From Bactericera cockerelli (lineage: Eukaryota; Arthropoda; Insecta; Hemiptera; Triozidae): 64,000 nucleotides of DNA. The DNA lies in NCBI GenBank assembly GCA_024516035.1, contig CM044967.1, positions 14,783,363-14,847,362 on the forward strand, written 5' to 3'. Position numbers and translations under genes: made by a program. The stretch's first letter is position 1; each line of letters starts with the position of its first letter. Positions 24,301 to 37,473 of this stretch are shown piece by piece. The notes below the pieces were generated by a model. That model was not told the DNA's origin, did no database searches, and saw nothing but the letters and a program-made list of their open reading frames with translations.

Positions 24301-25610
24301 TTTTTTATTCACACCTTATTTTTTTTACAAAAAACGACAACAAATGAATAACAATAAATCTAAAATAAAATTTAGAAATATGTACAAAAAATAAAGAACA
24401 TTATTAATTTTTAATTACATTGAAAAAGTACAAAAAGGTATGGCCGTATTTTTAATCTCGTTGTGAAGTACAAGTAAACAGCTAGTTAATATTGAAAGTT
24501 AAAAGTTCATGGCTCTGTGTGATTTCACAATATTATGGCGTTTGCAAAATTACATCTTCCTCGATATTACTATCAAGAAGCATCTTATGGCTTCGGATAA
24601 TATTATTATATAAATTTATAATTTTATTGTTCAGGAACAGGAGGAAATTTCAATACATAAGGCAATAGTAATGTTTAATATATTCGCATATAGGATCCTT
24701 TTGAATCCATTCTTTATAAGTTTTGGTTTGTTTTATTTCATAAAATATTTAAGACATGTCAAATGTTAGTTTTTTAACTTATCAATAGAAATAGCTATCC
24801 TTGTTTGTTTTTTTGTTTTTTTTTTTTTTTTTTTTTGCTTAAAATTACGTTCATAGGAGCAGTCTTCGAAAAAAAAAAATGAATATGAGACGGACCAATG
24901 ACGTTATTTGAATACCTACAATTTGAAATTCTTGAAAATTTAGATAAGAATCATCTAAATTCAAACCAAGAAAAAATATTAAAATAATATTTCATGGAGT
25001 TTTACTCATTCTTCTCAAAAGAAAGCTCAACTTTTCTCTAATGAATTCGCTTATCCTCTGAAAATATGAAAAGTCCCTGGCTGATAAATATTTCATAGGA
25101 ACTAATACCCCGTATACTTTTTAACAATACGTATTCCAAACAATCTGCATTATTTATTAGATACTTACAATAAAAATGAAAACATTTAAAAATGAAAATT
25201 CAAAAATTGAATGAGCAAAGAATAAAAATGAAAGAAAGTATTTTATATATATTTTCCTTGGATTTAAAATGTTATTATAATTTTTTTTTTATTATTCGTA
25301 AAAGTATATGAATGTAGTTGTTATTTAGGTATCGTTCGTTCCTCTTTGCCATTAAAGATATTTATATTTCCACGGTATTATATAGGAAAGCAGGGCGATA
25401 AAAAATATCGCAATAAAACATCATATCAGATTGATAAATATTGCCGTTCTCTTCTACCCGAAGATTAAAAAATATTAAGCTTGCTCAAAGCACAGACTTC
25501 GGAAATCACTGCCACTGTTGGAAATAATATTAGATATACCTACTTGTTGTAGATACCTACTTGTTGCCACATCAATGGGCAACTTCGAGCCATTTCTGAT
25601 TCTGAGAGAT
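24301..25610. other. AT-rich intergenic DNA with a long T tract
   Basis: A T-rich run of about 35 bases at about 24800-24837 could be the tail of a minus-strand retroinsertion, but no body is recognisable upstream. No gene is supported. Confidence 0.4.
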
Positions 25611-25809
25611 AATAATAATAATACTATCGCCTTATTAATACTGCCCGATTAGGACAATTACTCCAGCAGTAAGCCCAAGACACATTATTATGTGGTAAAA
25701 ATCCCAAATGGAAGGATAACTTGTCATGTCCCGGCTGGGTTTCGAATCCACGACCTCTGGAACCTCTGGGTTCGCAGAGTGCCGCCTTTACCACTGAGCT
25801 ACAGGGACA
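25611..25809 (-). mobile_element. tRNA-derived SINE, family A, near full length
   Basis: The reverse complement has TGTAGCTCAGTGGTAAAGGC (A box) and GTGGATTCGAAACCCAGCC (B box, slightly changed). The family body follows to CCGATAGTATTATTATTATT. It lies tail-out and divergent from a family B copy about 95 bases away. Confidence 0.85.
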
Positions 25810-25902
25810 GACTGAAAGAGAGATGATCCTCTCTTGGATTTCTTGTTTGATAGAAATGAAATAACAGCAAGCTCCAGTTGTCATGAGCTCCAGATGTGCA
25901 CT

Positions 25903-26070
25903 GGTAGCTGATAGCCAAGTGGTTAACGCGCTACTCTGGTAATCCAGGTAGCGTAGGGATTCATTGGTTCGAATCCCACCCAGTGCATGAATTCTTCCTC
26001 ATTCATTTGACTTTGTGATCACATAATAATAAGACTCTGAGGGTTAGGGGGTAGAAAATTATTTATTCCA
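25903..26070 (+). mobile_element. SINE family B, 3'-shortened
   Basis: Clear head with TGATAGCCAAGTGGTTAACG (A box) and TTGGTTCGAATCCCACCC (best B box of the family). The body carries on to TCTGAGGGTTAGGGGGTAGA, but the usual ACCTCGCCTGG...TTCCACTAAAGAG end is missing. Confidence 0.8.
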
Positions 26071-26844
26071 ATTTTATTCTTATTATTGTCCAGACATGGT
26101 AGCAGATTACTTCATCACAATCAGTCCCATTGTCAATGCAATACCCAACACTCCCGACAGGGTTCATATTATTATAGTATGCCATATCTTTAAAATACTA
26201 TTGAAAAACTTAAAAAGCTCTCGAAGAGAAAGCATACACATTTCGTACTGTACTTTCTTTTGAAATGACAAAACAATAAACCAAAAGTAAACACTGTCAA
26301 ATAAAGATATCAAACATATCACTCCGTTTTGCATGCATCATCTGTTAACAACAAATACGAGACACACGCAGTATAAAGTTCCATTGATTTTTGGGTTTGC
26401 ATAATTAATTTAAAAAAAAATTCAAAAGTAGAAAATATCTTTCCCTATTTACTTTTTCTTCTCTCTTTCTCTCTCACGCAGTCACAATTTGGTAGGTTTT
26501 TCAGAAAGCTTTGGCTATTCCTTGTCATGAGTAAAGTAAATAGTAAAATGAACCAACTTTAAATCAAGTATTTGTAGCTAAACAATAACACACACCCACA
26601 AAGAAAATATTTTAATAGAAGAAGATGAAAATCTAAAACTTTAAATGCCTAAAAGTAAGTATGATAAGTAAATAGAATTTGATAAGTAAATTTAAATCTG
26701 CCCTTTTCTAAGCAAGCTTGATCAGTTCGAAAAAATGGTGACCAACTCAGCCTACAGTGACGGGAAAGGCTTTTACTTCAGGCATTCTACCAAGAGGAAA
26801 TAGTCAGAGCAGAAACAATTAATAGATGCTGAGAGCACAAAAAA
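26071..26844. other. AT-rich intergenic DNA
   Basis: Nothing recognised. Confidence 0.4.
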
Positions 26845-27555
26845 AAACACTGCCAATTATGGACACAATACTTCCTCGTGATTGCTTCACATTGTAAACA
26901 CGTGCCAAATTTGAGATTTTTTTAGAAAATTACTTGTATCTCTAAAACGGCTCAACCGATTTTCTTCAAATTTGTTTTATATGGTAGAATATTGTTTTTT
27001 ATACATTCTAGATTCTACAAAAAATTCTGTATCGCAAGTCGTGATCCTTATTTTTTGACTTCTTTGTCCAAAATTTCGGATTTTCTTAAATATCAGAGTC
27101 AAATCATTATTAATTTAAAAATAAATATAAAAAGCCTATGTAAAATAATAATATGCATAACCATACAAAATTTCATCAAAATCGAGTGTACCGTTCACGA
27201 GATATCAGCGTTTAAGTAAAAAGTTAGTGGTCAGGCGCATGGTCTCTTTCACCAAGAACCGCTAGTACGAATTCGATGAATTTAAAATGGGACCATCTGC
27301 AGAATGTCTCCTAGATGTGTGCAAAATTTCATCAAATCGGTAGAGTTTGTTTCCGAGATTTGCGCGTTACAAGGAATCGTTTTAACAGACCGACAGACCG
27401 ACGGACCGACAGACAGACACAAAACCAAATTTGCTCAGGAGTTATGAAACGTCCAGAATATGAAAAAAATTGAAATCGGAGCAAAAAAATATTTTTTTTT
27501 ACAAAAACGAACACAATACTTCCGATTTCTAATATTAGAAATTTCTCGGAAGTAA
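26845..27555 (+). repeat. 700-bp complex repeat, copy 1
   Basis: It begins AACACTGCCAATTATGGACA and ends in a hairpin, ACTTCCGA...TTTCTAATATTAGAAA...TCGGAAGT. Inside are one inverted and two direct copies of a module of about 37 bp (inverse at 26937-26973, direct at about 27165-27205 and 27324-27361) and a short CCGACAGA minisatellite at about 27385-27418. ACACAATACTTCC occurs at both ends. Nearly identical copies lie in tandem at 42130-43584. Frames through it carry stops and no domain, so I treat it as a non-coding mobile or satellite-like unit. Confidence 0.85.
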
Positions 27556-29262
27556 TATTACGAACTGATAAACCTTATTCAGAAAAAGGCAAATTTAAAT
27601 CCTCAAATAATATCCGAACAAAAAATAATTAGGAAAATCAGACAGCCTTAGATACCTGATAGATACCTGAAAAAAATCAACAATGCTCAAATAGTTAGTA
27701 AACTAACATCCCTTTTTTTGCAGAAAATTGTGATGTCCCTTTAACCGGGACGTGAAAACCTATCCAAATCCCTTACAATCGTAGAAGGGGTGAGAAAACT
27801 TCGAGATAAAAATTTAATTGAGCAGAACAGGGTAAAGTGTTTTGCTTTTGAGTTGTCGGAGCACAGTTTTGACTTTCGAAGGAACCGGAAGTGCTCGAAC
27901 GTAATGTATGAGAGCGGAGTATGTCGGAAAAATTGATCTTGCAAGGGAAGAACAAACCTCTGCTCGGGGAGCGTGAATTTTGTATGCAGATTATGCACCA
28001 TAATTGACTCGCTGCATATGTAATTCATCGAAAATAATGTGTTTTTATGCATATAAATTATTATTTAATAGTGATGTTTCTATTATGGGAAAATATGTCG
28101 TTCCAGGGTCGGCTCATGTTTGGAAGAAATTGCGTCATGTGTGATATTCTAGTCTAGTACAAACAACAATTTGTGGACCAAGTGAAACATACCTAACCGC
28201 TAAAGAGTGAAGAAACGCGGTGTTTCCTTAGAATACTTCAGTCATTACTTTACCAAATAATCAAGGTATAAAGAACAGAAAGGCAAAGGAATTTTCTTTC
28301 TAATGGGTTATTTAGAAACCTAGTGAAACAACTATTAAATTAAGTTCATCAAGTTAATATGACACGTAACGCCGAAAAATTATCGCTTGAAATTGTGCAA
28401 AGTTTATATGTAATTTTTACAAGTCTACATATTTTTTTTATTTATTAATGTTTGAATACGCTCGCTGTTTTTAATTGGTAACTTTTTGATAGTTTCTATT
28501 TCATTTGGGCTATCTTGAGCAACTTTTTTTTCTCTTTTGTTTTTAGCCTTACATTTGTCTTACATTTGTTTAAACTCTTCTGAATTTCGACTAGTCATCC
28601 TCGCTGGCAATAAAATAATAGTAATTTATAATACCTTTTTCAGTAACACCAGGCTTACTTGCATTTATGTATGTCATTTTATATAAAATAGTAAATTTCA
28701 TTTGACATGAAATTTCATTGTACCCACAAAAGCCACCAAGGGAGATACCCTTTTATTTTGAGAAAACCTAATGATACAATATACGTTTATCAACACCCCC
28801 TCTCCCAGCCCTTTTCATCCCTACGAAATTCCTAATCGGTTCTTATTATGATGTTGTTGTTTTTTGTTGCTAATTCTATTTGAATCCAAAATAAGTGAAT
28901 ATGTAAATTTTCAATCATGTAAACGGTAGACATCTACGTGCGTGGAAGCAGAATCCTAATGGTCTTTATGAAATCAATTTTGAGCCCAACTCTCCCTTTT
29001 CGATCGTACATATTTTATACATACAATCTACCTATTATATTTTATGCTACCTTTCCACTCTGAGGCACGAACTCTTGATTAGCTTCAAGGGAACATTGAT
29101 GGGACAAAATATACGTTTGTTTTACTTTGAACTTTACATGAAATCCTGGCCAAATTAAAATTGCTGATAAGTCGACTAGCGATGTAACACCAAAAATCAC
29201 CTCTCAATTTTACATTCTCTAGGTAGGCACTATAATACAGCAATCCCTTTATCTATAAAGGA
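27556..29262. other. AT-rich intergenic DNA
   Basis: No gene is supported. Minus frames at 27741-28052 have no motif. Confidence 0.4.
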
Positions 29263-29308
29263 TTTAGTACAGCAATTCTTTTATAGATAAAGGCATTTCT
29301 GTACTAAA
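29263..29308. repeat. 46-bp near-palindrome
   Basis: TTTAGTACAGCAAT on the left and ATTTCTGTACTAAA on the right form 23-bp arms in which about 20 positions pair. An additional partial arm, GCAATCCCTTTATCTATAAA, precedes it at about 29240. It is probably a decayed foldback repeat. Confidence 0.6.
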
Positions 29309-30940
29309 AGTTAAGGATCTAACATGATAGCACTAGAAAGCAACATTGATAATGTAGAAGCAACATAAAAGACCTGATTTCCGACCCTGCCAAGGTATTC
29401 CAATATTCATGTTTATAGAGTAATTAAGGCAAACTTTCAACTCTTCACCAAACCCTATGCACACACTTCAATAACGCTCATTGTAACATTTTAAAAACAT
29501 TTTACATGTTATTCTGAAATAAAATGGAATTTAATTAAATAATTTCTCTTTCACAGGGTAATTCCTTTTGATTTCAACTCCATTAGATGGATGTATTTAG
29601 TTTTCAATATTCTGTAAAGTCCCCGTGCGTTAGGGAAGCTAAATATTTATGTTGTTTCTCTGATGAGACTAATTCGGCCCTTTTCAATTGCCATACCTAC
29701 GAGTATTTCAATAATTACGTTCTTTGTTTGACGGAAAGTCATTGTGGCCGTTCACAATTGGTTTGCATGTGTTAACATAGGGTTTCTACACAGTCCGATG
29801 GATTATACTATTATTTCAACATTTTTAACAATGTTGAGATAATTTTGTCGGGTATTTTACCAAACAAAGAGTTTCTGGTTTCTACAAGGAAAAAACTTGC
29901 AAACAGTAAAAAAAGGAAGAACCCTTCATCTCCGCATTGAACGTGAAATGTCAAGTTCTGATATATGATATTTGCGATTTTGTTTTGCATGGCATTTGAT
30001 ATTTTCAGGAAAAGCTTTGATTGATTACGCAGGGTGATATGCACTAGATTTTTTTGAAAATGTCATCACTACTATCAAAATATTTCTATACTGAAATGAA
30101 CTTGCCTTTTGAGAAAAAAATGATTTTCTATTGTATGCAATGTTTGAGAATACATTGCAAATATTAGAAAACTTAAATAGACATTGCTTGGATCCATATT
30201 TTTTTGAAACCTGATCGTAAAAAAGAGTGTTTTTCTTGACAACAACTGTACCATTTGTGTTATCTGATGTTATTTTAGTGCATGCATTTTGCATAACTTT
30301 TTTTTTACTTAAACTTTACTGCGTCTTCCAGGTACCAAGTTAGTAATTCCCTAAAGGAAACCATTCAGAAACACAGGACTTTTGGTCACATAGACTTATT
30401 GGGTGCTAAAATATTCAACGATTAAAAGCAAATTTACCTCTGAAATTCTACGAATAATAATATTATCTGTATGTACTCTCAACTCTCAAGATCACTGAAG
30501 CACAGCCGTAAAATAAAATTTTAAAAAGAAACAAGCTGTGACAAATCCAGCATTCATCATGTGTTATGCCAGAACATTTTAATCGCTCGAGCTTTTTCCG
30601 ACTTTACAAAAATAATCTTGCATATTATATTTAATTTTTTTTCATATCGCATGTGGAACTCCAATTTCCCATGAATATCAACACGTTTTTTACGGATTTG
30701 AAAAAAATAATAGGTTTTTAGAATTAAATACCTACCTACCAGTTTTTCTTTTACTTGACTAAGTTTGAAAGCGTGGTTTCAGATATATTAGTGTTTAATA
30801 ATCCCCGAGGTAATGTATACTACCCCCGAGGATTTCATTCAATCATTGCTTCATTCGTTCGTGTCCCTAAATGTTGAAATCTATGTAAAAAGAAATGATA
30901 ACTTTTATACAATACAATATCCTGAATGCCTGATGTTATG
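29309..30940. other. AT-rich intergenic DNA
   Basis: Nothing recognised. Confidence 0.4.
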
Positions 30941-30950
30941 GATATTCGGA

Positions 30951-31050
30951 ACTACCGCCTGCTGAATAGAACTTTTAGTTCGAAACAGCTTTTAGTTCTA
31001 GGTATATTCTGATATTCATGTACATCTAGTACAACTTCTCACTTTTCTGT
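30951..31050 (+). ncRNA. Diverged hammerhead-like element, copy 2
   Basis: ACCGC is followed by CTGCTGA (30959-30965, one change from the core CTGATGA), a perfect 4-bp stem II (GAAC 30969-30972, GTTC 30978-30981) and GAAAC (30982-30986). The text after it (GTATATTCTGATATTCATG, then the tail motif TACATCTAGTACAACTTCTC at 31021) aligns with the reverse complement of 59459-59515. The GTC cleavage triplet is not in place and the core has a substitution, so this copy is predicted to be inactive. The call rests on alignment to the better copy. Confidence 0.45.
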
Positions 31051-31879
31051 TTTTAATGATTGACTTGTGCATCAATTGGTTGTTGTTTTAGCCCACATCA
31101 GAGTTAGTCTGGACAACTTCAAAATTTCATCGTATTGTTTCTGCTCGTATTACACCACCATAATATAGATATAGATAACTGAATTTATTTGCTTATGATG
31201 TTATCTATAGTTATGTTACTCAGTCAATGAATACCTCCGTCAGATAATTGACGGAACCAACGCTTTTTAAGGAAATAATTACGAAGACAAAGAAGAAAGC
31301 GAAGACACTTATTCAACTAAATCCCTCGTGTATTTCCAATGGCATTCGAGATACAGAAATCATCAAAGTGGCGAGAGTAAACATGGGCAAAGAAATTAAA
31401 TTTAATCCTTTACAGAACAAAAAAGTTGTCTTTATAAATTTTTGATCAACCCTTCAGCACAACAAATGACCAAGAGGTCAGGACGAGCCGAGGTGGGGGG
31501 AGATAAATCGAGAGCCGTTTAAGACTTCATTGTGCGCTTTATTTTCCACCTCTGTTTGTATTTCCTTGTCCACTGTCCGAAAGTAATGAATTCTGTTTCT
31601 CCTCTTCCTTGTGTGATGTCTTTGTTTGTGTCTCCTTTTTTTCCAAAAATAATGTGCTGCTTGAATTTCACCCCTGGGGGTAGGGTCAAGCAAGAAATAT
31701 TGTGTATCATTACAGGCTGTCCCGTTACCAGGGCCAGTTGAAGGAAACGTTAGGAGTTTAAATAAAAAAATCTAGTTTTATCTGTCCAACTCTAATAACT
31801 ACTAAAGTAATAAGAGTATGTTAAGTAGTGAGAGCCAGTGACACCCAAATAGGTAATACCTGACGCCATTGGTACATCG
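31051..31879. other. AT-rich intergenic DNA
   Basis: No gene is supported. Overlapping frames on both strands at 31478-31741 lack any motif. Confidence 0.4.
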
Positions 31880-32018
31880 TACCGACCTCAGTAAGTCAGT
31901 AGCTTGATCGATAAGGCGGTGGACTTGTAACTTGGAGGTCGGTGGTTCAAGTCCATAGTAAGGCGAGATTGAGTAGTTGTGATATCACGAAAGTGATTAA
32001 CACAAATATAATAAAAAA
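31880..32018 (+). mobile_element. tRNA-derived SINE, family C
   Basis: TACCGACCTCAGTAAGTCAG starts the copy with a small internal duplication (CAGTAAGTCAGTAGC). It continues TTGATCGATAAGGCGGTGGA, the B box GGTGGTTCAAGTCC, and the body TTGTGATATCACGAAAGTGA to the AATATAATAAA tail. Confidence 0.8.
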
Positions 32019-34579
32019 ACACTGACCATTGTTACAGCGTTAGGCATCGTTGGAAGGACGAAATAATAGTCGGTGTATCATAAGCAATCCGGCTTATCCG
32101 GCACTGCTTGAAGATGTACACCAACGTGCATGTCAATTATATAAGAATTGTTTACTGTCTATATCCATGACGGAAGCAGCTCAATTGAAGAAAGATGATT
32201 TGGTTCATAATATCTGCAAGTTGGTGTATTTTGTTTGATTTTAAAGAATCGTGAAGGAGTCTGAAGTTATTGTAAAGTGTTCTGAAAGGTACCCTCAAAA
32301 TTAGACACATTTAATTGAACTCTAGATATTCAACTGTACTATCTCCTTGAAATCAGCCCTACAAATTTTCAATCCCCCTCTAGTTTTTCTTTCAAAAAAG
32401 TTGATAGCATTAGTCGAAATAAGGTGTTTAATTTAAATGGGACACAAACATATTCATGTTTACTATTCCAGGAAGATACTTATTGCAGAAAGGGCATTGC
32501 TGGAAAAAAAACACATCAGCGTAATCACTCGAAACAATTTTGGAATATCCATTTTTAAGGGACGAAATGGACCTAACAAAAAATGATTTTCTAGCAAGTA
32601 AAGAGACCGTCATTTCAGAGAGCCGTCCAATTTCATCAGGAAACATCACAGGGATCATCATCAATTCAAAAAGGAGGACTTGTCGACGCAATAATAGTTC
32701 TCTGTTCCTTACTTTCTAACTTTTACGGAGTATAGTACAATGGAATATTCCGTAACAGTCAGTCAAATAAGAAAAGTGAGAAGTTGTTCAACTCTATCTA
32801 TACAGGCCACCCACGTAACCTTTGAACACTTGAAGATAGAAATTTGAAATTTTGCATACAGTCCTTTGATAAGCTAATGCATTTTCAGGGTTACCCAAAA
32901 GTTAAATGTGGCGCTGGAGGGTGGGGTGAGGGTCAACTTGAAAATCTTAAATAGAATGACCCACATTGGAATATATTTATTGATCGACATATTTTTTAAA
33001 AGTACTTAAGTGAAATCAAACCATTTTTATCTTTCACCAAAAGAAAATGGCGGCTTCCGAATTATTTAAATTTCAGTTCGATTTTCTCTGAAGCGATAAG
33101 TGATAAAGTTGTTCTGTTTTGACTTCTCATGTTCTCTAATATCACATGATATGAACACCATCACATGATTCTAACTTCATCAATCTGAACGATCAATACG
33201 ATTATGAATAGTTCTATCTTGAAATAAAGAAAAAGATACCTATGTAAGAGAACTTTTGGACAGGTTTTTTTTGTAAATAAGGGATTTATTTTAACCCCTA
33301 ATTTCTTATAACTTTTCACATTTTACTCAGAGGGTGATAAGATCACTGATATTTTCTCTATCCTAAGTTTTTTTAATAATTGACGGAAACCAAAAAAAAG
33401 TGACTGACTAAATAGCCAAAATGAGAAAATTTATGTCCCGAAAATCATTCAATTTATTAAACACAAATAATTGCATTCTGATGTATAACGTCGTAAAAGT
33501 TTATTTGGGGGTTGGAAAAAGTACAGGGGCACATTTGCTTTGGGGTGCTCAATTTTTTTAAACACAGAAACAGAACTAATCAAAATTGTTTTATTTTACG
33601 ACTTTAAAAAAAATGCAATACCATTGTTGAAGTCTCTCGTAGCTGTCAATATGACGAGTTTTTTTTACTTCTTGATGGGAAGGTACTGTAGGATTTATGA
33701 TGAAACAGAGGGAACATAATTAGTCATCTATATGGAAAGTTTTGAAAACTTCCCTCCTTAAAGGTAAACACAAATACATCACTCACATGGAAGCCTTTTT
33801 TTTCATCTTTTGTTTGTAGAAGAACCTAGCATGAAACCAGGTCATTAAGGTAAATCATTGTACTGATTTCTAGATGTGGCTTTTGATAGAAATAAATCTG
33901 AAGCGAATTAGCAAAAAAAAAACTTAAAAAAAAAGTTTTTATCGACATAATATACCTGAAAAGCTTGTCATTTCAAAGATAATAATAAATTTAATGTTGC
34001 CAAACTAAATCAAACCTATGCAATGCCTGCATTACAATAGAGTTGGTAATATTTCGATGTATTTTTGTTTTAAGATAATTTAAAAGCTAGAAACTGAGAA
34101 AAATCATAATAAGAAATAAACATAGACTTTGCTGGATACGAAAATATTTTTTTCTCCTTTTACCAAAAATGCCAGTCCATGAATCCAAATATTTTCGACA
34201 CATTCAACACACGCCGTCCAGTCAAAAAATCCCCTTCTTGCTATGTTTACCCAAAATGGGGAGACTTTACGTTTCACACAAGGGGGACGAGAATAAAAAA
34301 AGGTCAGGGAATTATGATCTCACCTGAAGACTTAATTATGACAATTATTACACTTGTTTCTTGATTTATGGCGAAGAAATTGCCGAAAGTCCCTTCCTTG
34401 TGTCGAAGATGTTTGTTTGATGTTTTCTTTGTCTGTGTACATTTGTTTTGTGATGAGTGGTTCTGTCGAAGAGTTTCTGGGCAATAACTTTTATGGGGAG
34501 TAAAACTTCTCAGTGACATATACGCAGTACAGTATTCAAATATTCAACCAAATAAGAATAGTCAATTTTTGGAGATCGA
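32019..34579. other. AT-rich intergenic DNA with one tail-motif copy
   Basis: No gene is supported. AGAAAAGTGAGAAGTTGTTC at 32772-32791 is a copy of the hammerhead-element tail motif in the minus-sense orientation. It is followed by GGCCACCCACGTAACCTTTG, which begins repeat-like sequence I cannot name. Confidence 0.4.
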
Positions 34580-34733
34580 TATTCTCGATCTGAAGATCGA
34601 TAATGTAGCGGACTCGTAACCTCCGGATGTTATTTATTCAAGTCCAAAGCAAACAGGAATATTTATAAGTTATGATTTAAGAAATTCCGACATCATTCTT
34701 GTGATTGAAAGACATAATTATAATACATTGTAA
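34580..34733 (+). mobile_element. SINE family C, strongly decayed copy
   Basis: GATCGATAATGTAGCGGACT, CGTAACCTCCGGATG and TATTCAAGTCC keep the outline of the tRNA-like head. The body end GTGATTGAAAGACATAATTA is recognisable only by order. Confidence 0.5.
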
Positions 34734-37031
34734 TACTCTTTCGATGATTCTAGCAAAAAAATTAACAATTCAAAAATAAATTCTTGGCATTTTTTGACGG
34801 AGTCTTAGAATATCTGTCATTTCTTTACTAAAGAATTCTCTGGACCAATTCAGTCTGGGACAGGTTAATATGAATAAGTGTGAAAGACTAGTGTTTCATA
34901 TTTCAAAGGGTATTTCAAACTTCTGTAAAATATCGTATTTAAAAGCTACCTTAAAATCAAAAAAGAAAAACTATATGTTTCCCAAAGCTTTAGATCTCGT
35001 TTGAACTCGTTTCAAAATGAATTTAATGTTATCACTACACGTTTTGAAAACTTCACAGTTATAAATAGATTTGTCATCAAACTCACTGAATATTCTGAAT
35101 AATGTATCCTAAACAATCAGTGTTGACGCAATATTCACAATAATGCTTCTTACCTTAAGCTCTCAATCTAAAGAAAAACCAATGCTTCAACTCTACGTTG
35201 CATCAATATTCAGATTGACTTGAGAATTTTCAAATATCAGACCATCCTCCCTACAATATAACGATAATAGAATATTGAAAGTGTAATAGCAAAACAGAAT
35301 TTCAAATCAACATTCCTGCCAGGTTATAATTGGTAATTTGTATTCAAGTAGGAAAGAATTCCTCCGAATTTCCCTGAAATGATAAGGTGAAAGATATTTT
35401 TCACGTTCTTTTATGGCTGTTTTATTTTGATCAATCCAAGCATTCTTTTTCACGACAACTTTGAACGGTTTTGATGCGAGATATCTGATTATTGAACGGT
35501 GATTCATTGTCAAATTATTTGGCGATATACGTCAGAATCTCATAACAACTTTGAGAAACAGTTTCAAATTTTCCAAGTTGGATTCAATATCGTTCAGCTT
35601 TGTTAGTTACGAGTAAGTTTTGCTTTCGAAGATCAATAAATTTTTATTCAAATCGTTTGTAGAGTGGAGTAGGGGGTTTAGGAATTGCTGCTAATGAACA
35701 TGTTTTGAGTCTCATTGTTCTGGTAGTAAAGCAATGCAAGGTTGTTTATATCTTGAAAAATGATGAATATTGTGAAATCATTCACCATCTTCCTATTGCA
35801 TCATGTGGCTAATTTAATGTTTTTATTGTCGTCTCATTATGTTCATTGAAAGACGTGAAAGTGTGGGTATCTGCAGTTTTGCATTGTGGAAGTCTGTCGC
35901 AATCACAATAATTTTGAATGGTGTGAATGTAACTCTGCCATGAAAAATAAAATTGAATTCTATCATAATACTACAACATCATTAAATTTTTAGTGGTAGA
36001 CAGTAAAAAAATTGCCTGAAATATCTATCATAGTATTTGAGGGGGTCTTTTTCAATAAGTCATGTGAAATTTGTGGATGCTTTGAATGAGAAATATGAAT
36101 CGAATACTATCGATTTCAGTGGCAACTCTCTCTAGTCACATCAACTGATGACAATTTTACGTTATCCTGGCCTAGAAAATTATCTTTACACCGAATGTAT
36201 CTTGTGGCTTATATTGATATTTTTCACACTAGGGTGGTATTTCCTTTTCTTCTTCTCAACAAATGCACCATAAACAAAAAATGCATCACAAAAGCTGTAA
36301 AATATAATGAAATATCATTTTTTTCCATCTTCAGAACGTAGAAAACCTACTTTTCTTTTCCGGGCTATAAAATTTTCTCGCCCGAAATTTGCGTAAATTT
36401 TTATCTGTATTTGTCTTCCATATTATCCCTTTTAATAAGGTTTTCCCAAGGCAATTGATTTTACGAGTTTGGTTTACGTAAGAGAAAATAAGATTTTCAA
36501 TGTTCTGCTGATGGTTATAAAATTAGCGTAAAAAAGAAAAAGGTACTTTCAGACATGCAAATGTAATTTTATAGTTGAGAGATTGGCTTGTAAAATAGCT
36601 TGGCTATCTTGAACATAAGAAAGCTTTCATGGAATAACTCGAATATGTACAGGCCTTTGCGAATTTTATTCATGTTCGTTACCCAGTATGGAAGATCTCT
36701 GACATTAACTTTATTAGTAGTATTATTTTTGAAATTCTTGCTTTCAAATTACTGCCCTATGGATGATATAAAGATTATTGCCAGGAAAACATAGTTGAGT
36801 GGATAGGATAGTAATATTTTAGAATTTTGGAGAAAAACGCGTGTATTAAGAGATTCAAAGATCTGAATATTGAGGTGGAGAGTTTGGAAAGGCTCTTGGG
36901 GAGAAGAACTGGACGACAAGGTTCTACTTTATAAAAGTCGTGTGCTAGACTTTTCCATGACCTAAAAAAGTAAAATAATAGGTATGAGGAGATTGCCATA
37001 CGAAGATGTAGAATGAAGCTAGAGGAGAGTA
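34734..37031. other. AT-rich intergenic DNA
   Basis: Nothing recognised. Confidence 0.4.
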
Positions 37032-37192
37032 AAGGTCAGATAATGAAACAGGATTAAAATTAAAATAAGCCAGACACGCCCTGAAGTCAGAGTTTCAACC
37101 AATCAAAAAGCACTACTAATGCACTATTATACTCCGAGTTGAGGGACAGTCTGGCTTATCTTAACTATAATCCTGTTTTATAATTTGTCCCT
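37032..37192. mobile_element. Foldback MITE, family Fb, copy 1
   Basis: The ends are inverted repeats of about 44 bp. The left reads GGTCAGATAATGAAACAGGA and then reaches AAAATAAGCCAGAC. The reverse complement of the right reads GGGACAAATTATAAAACAGG and then reaches AAGATAAGCCAGAC. The centre contains GAGTTTCAACCAATCA, shared by the other copies. There is no coding capacity. Mobilisation in trans by a DNA transposase is assumed. Confidence 0.75.
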
Positions 37193-37473
37193 TAGACTCA
37201 TTTCTCAGACCTGTGTAGAGAAATGAAATAAATCCACGCCTGACAACTCGCACAGTATGCAATGTGCAGACATTTTAGATATTGGAACTTGACGTGAAGT
37301 TGGTCAATCAATAAATAATGCAATTTTTTGAACTCAAAGACAAAAAAACATGAAAATCTATTATTATTTTTCTTGTTTTAAAAAAGTTTTGTTTAAAAAA
37401 AGTTCTATAGGTTTCAGGGTGTTTTTTTTAACACGTAGACTTAGGTTGTTTTTGCAATAAATTGGACTTCTTA

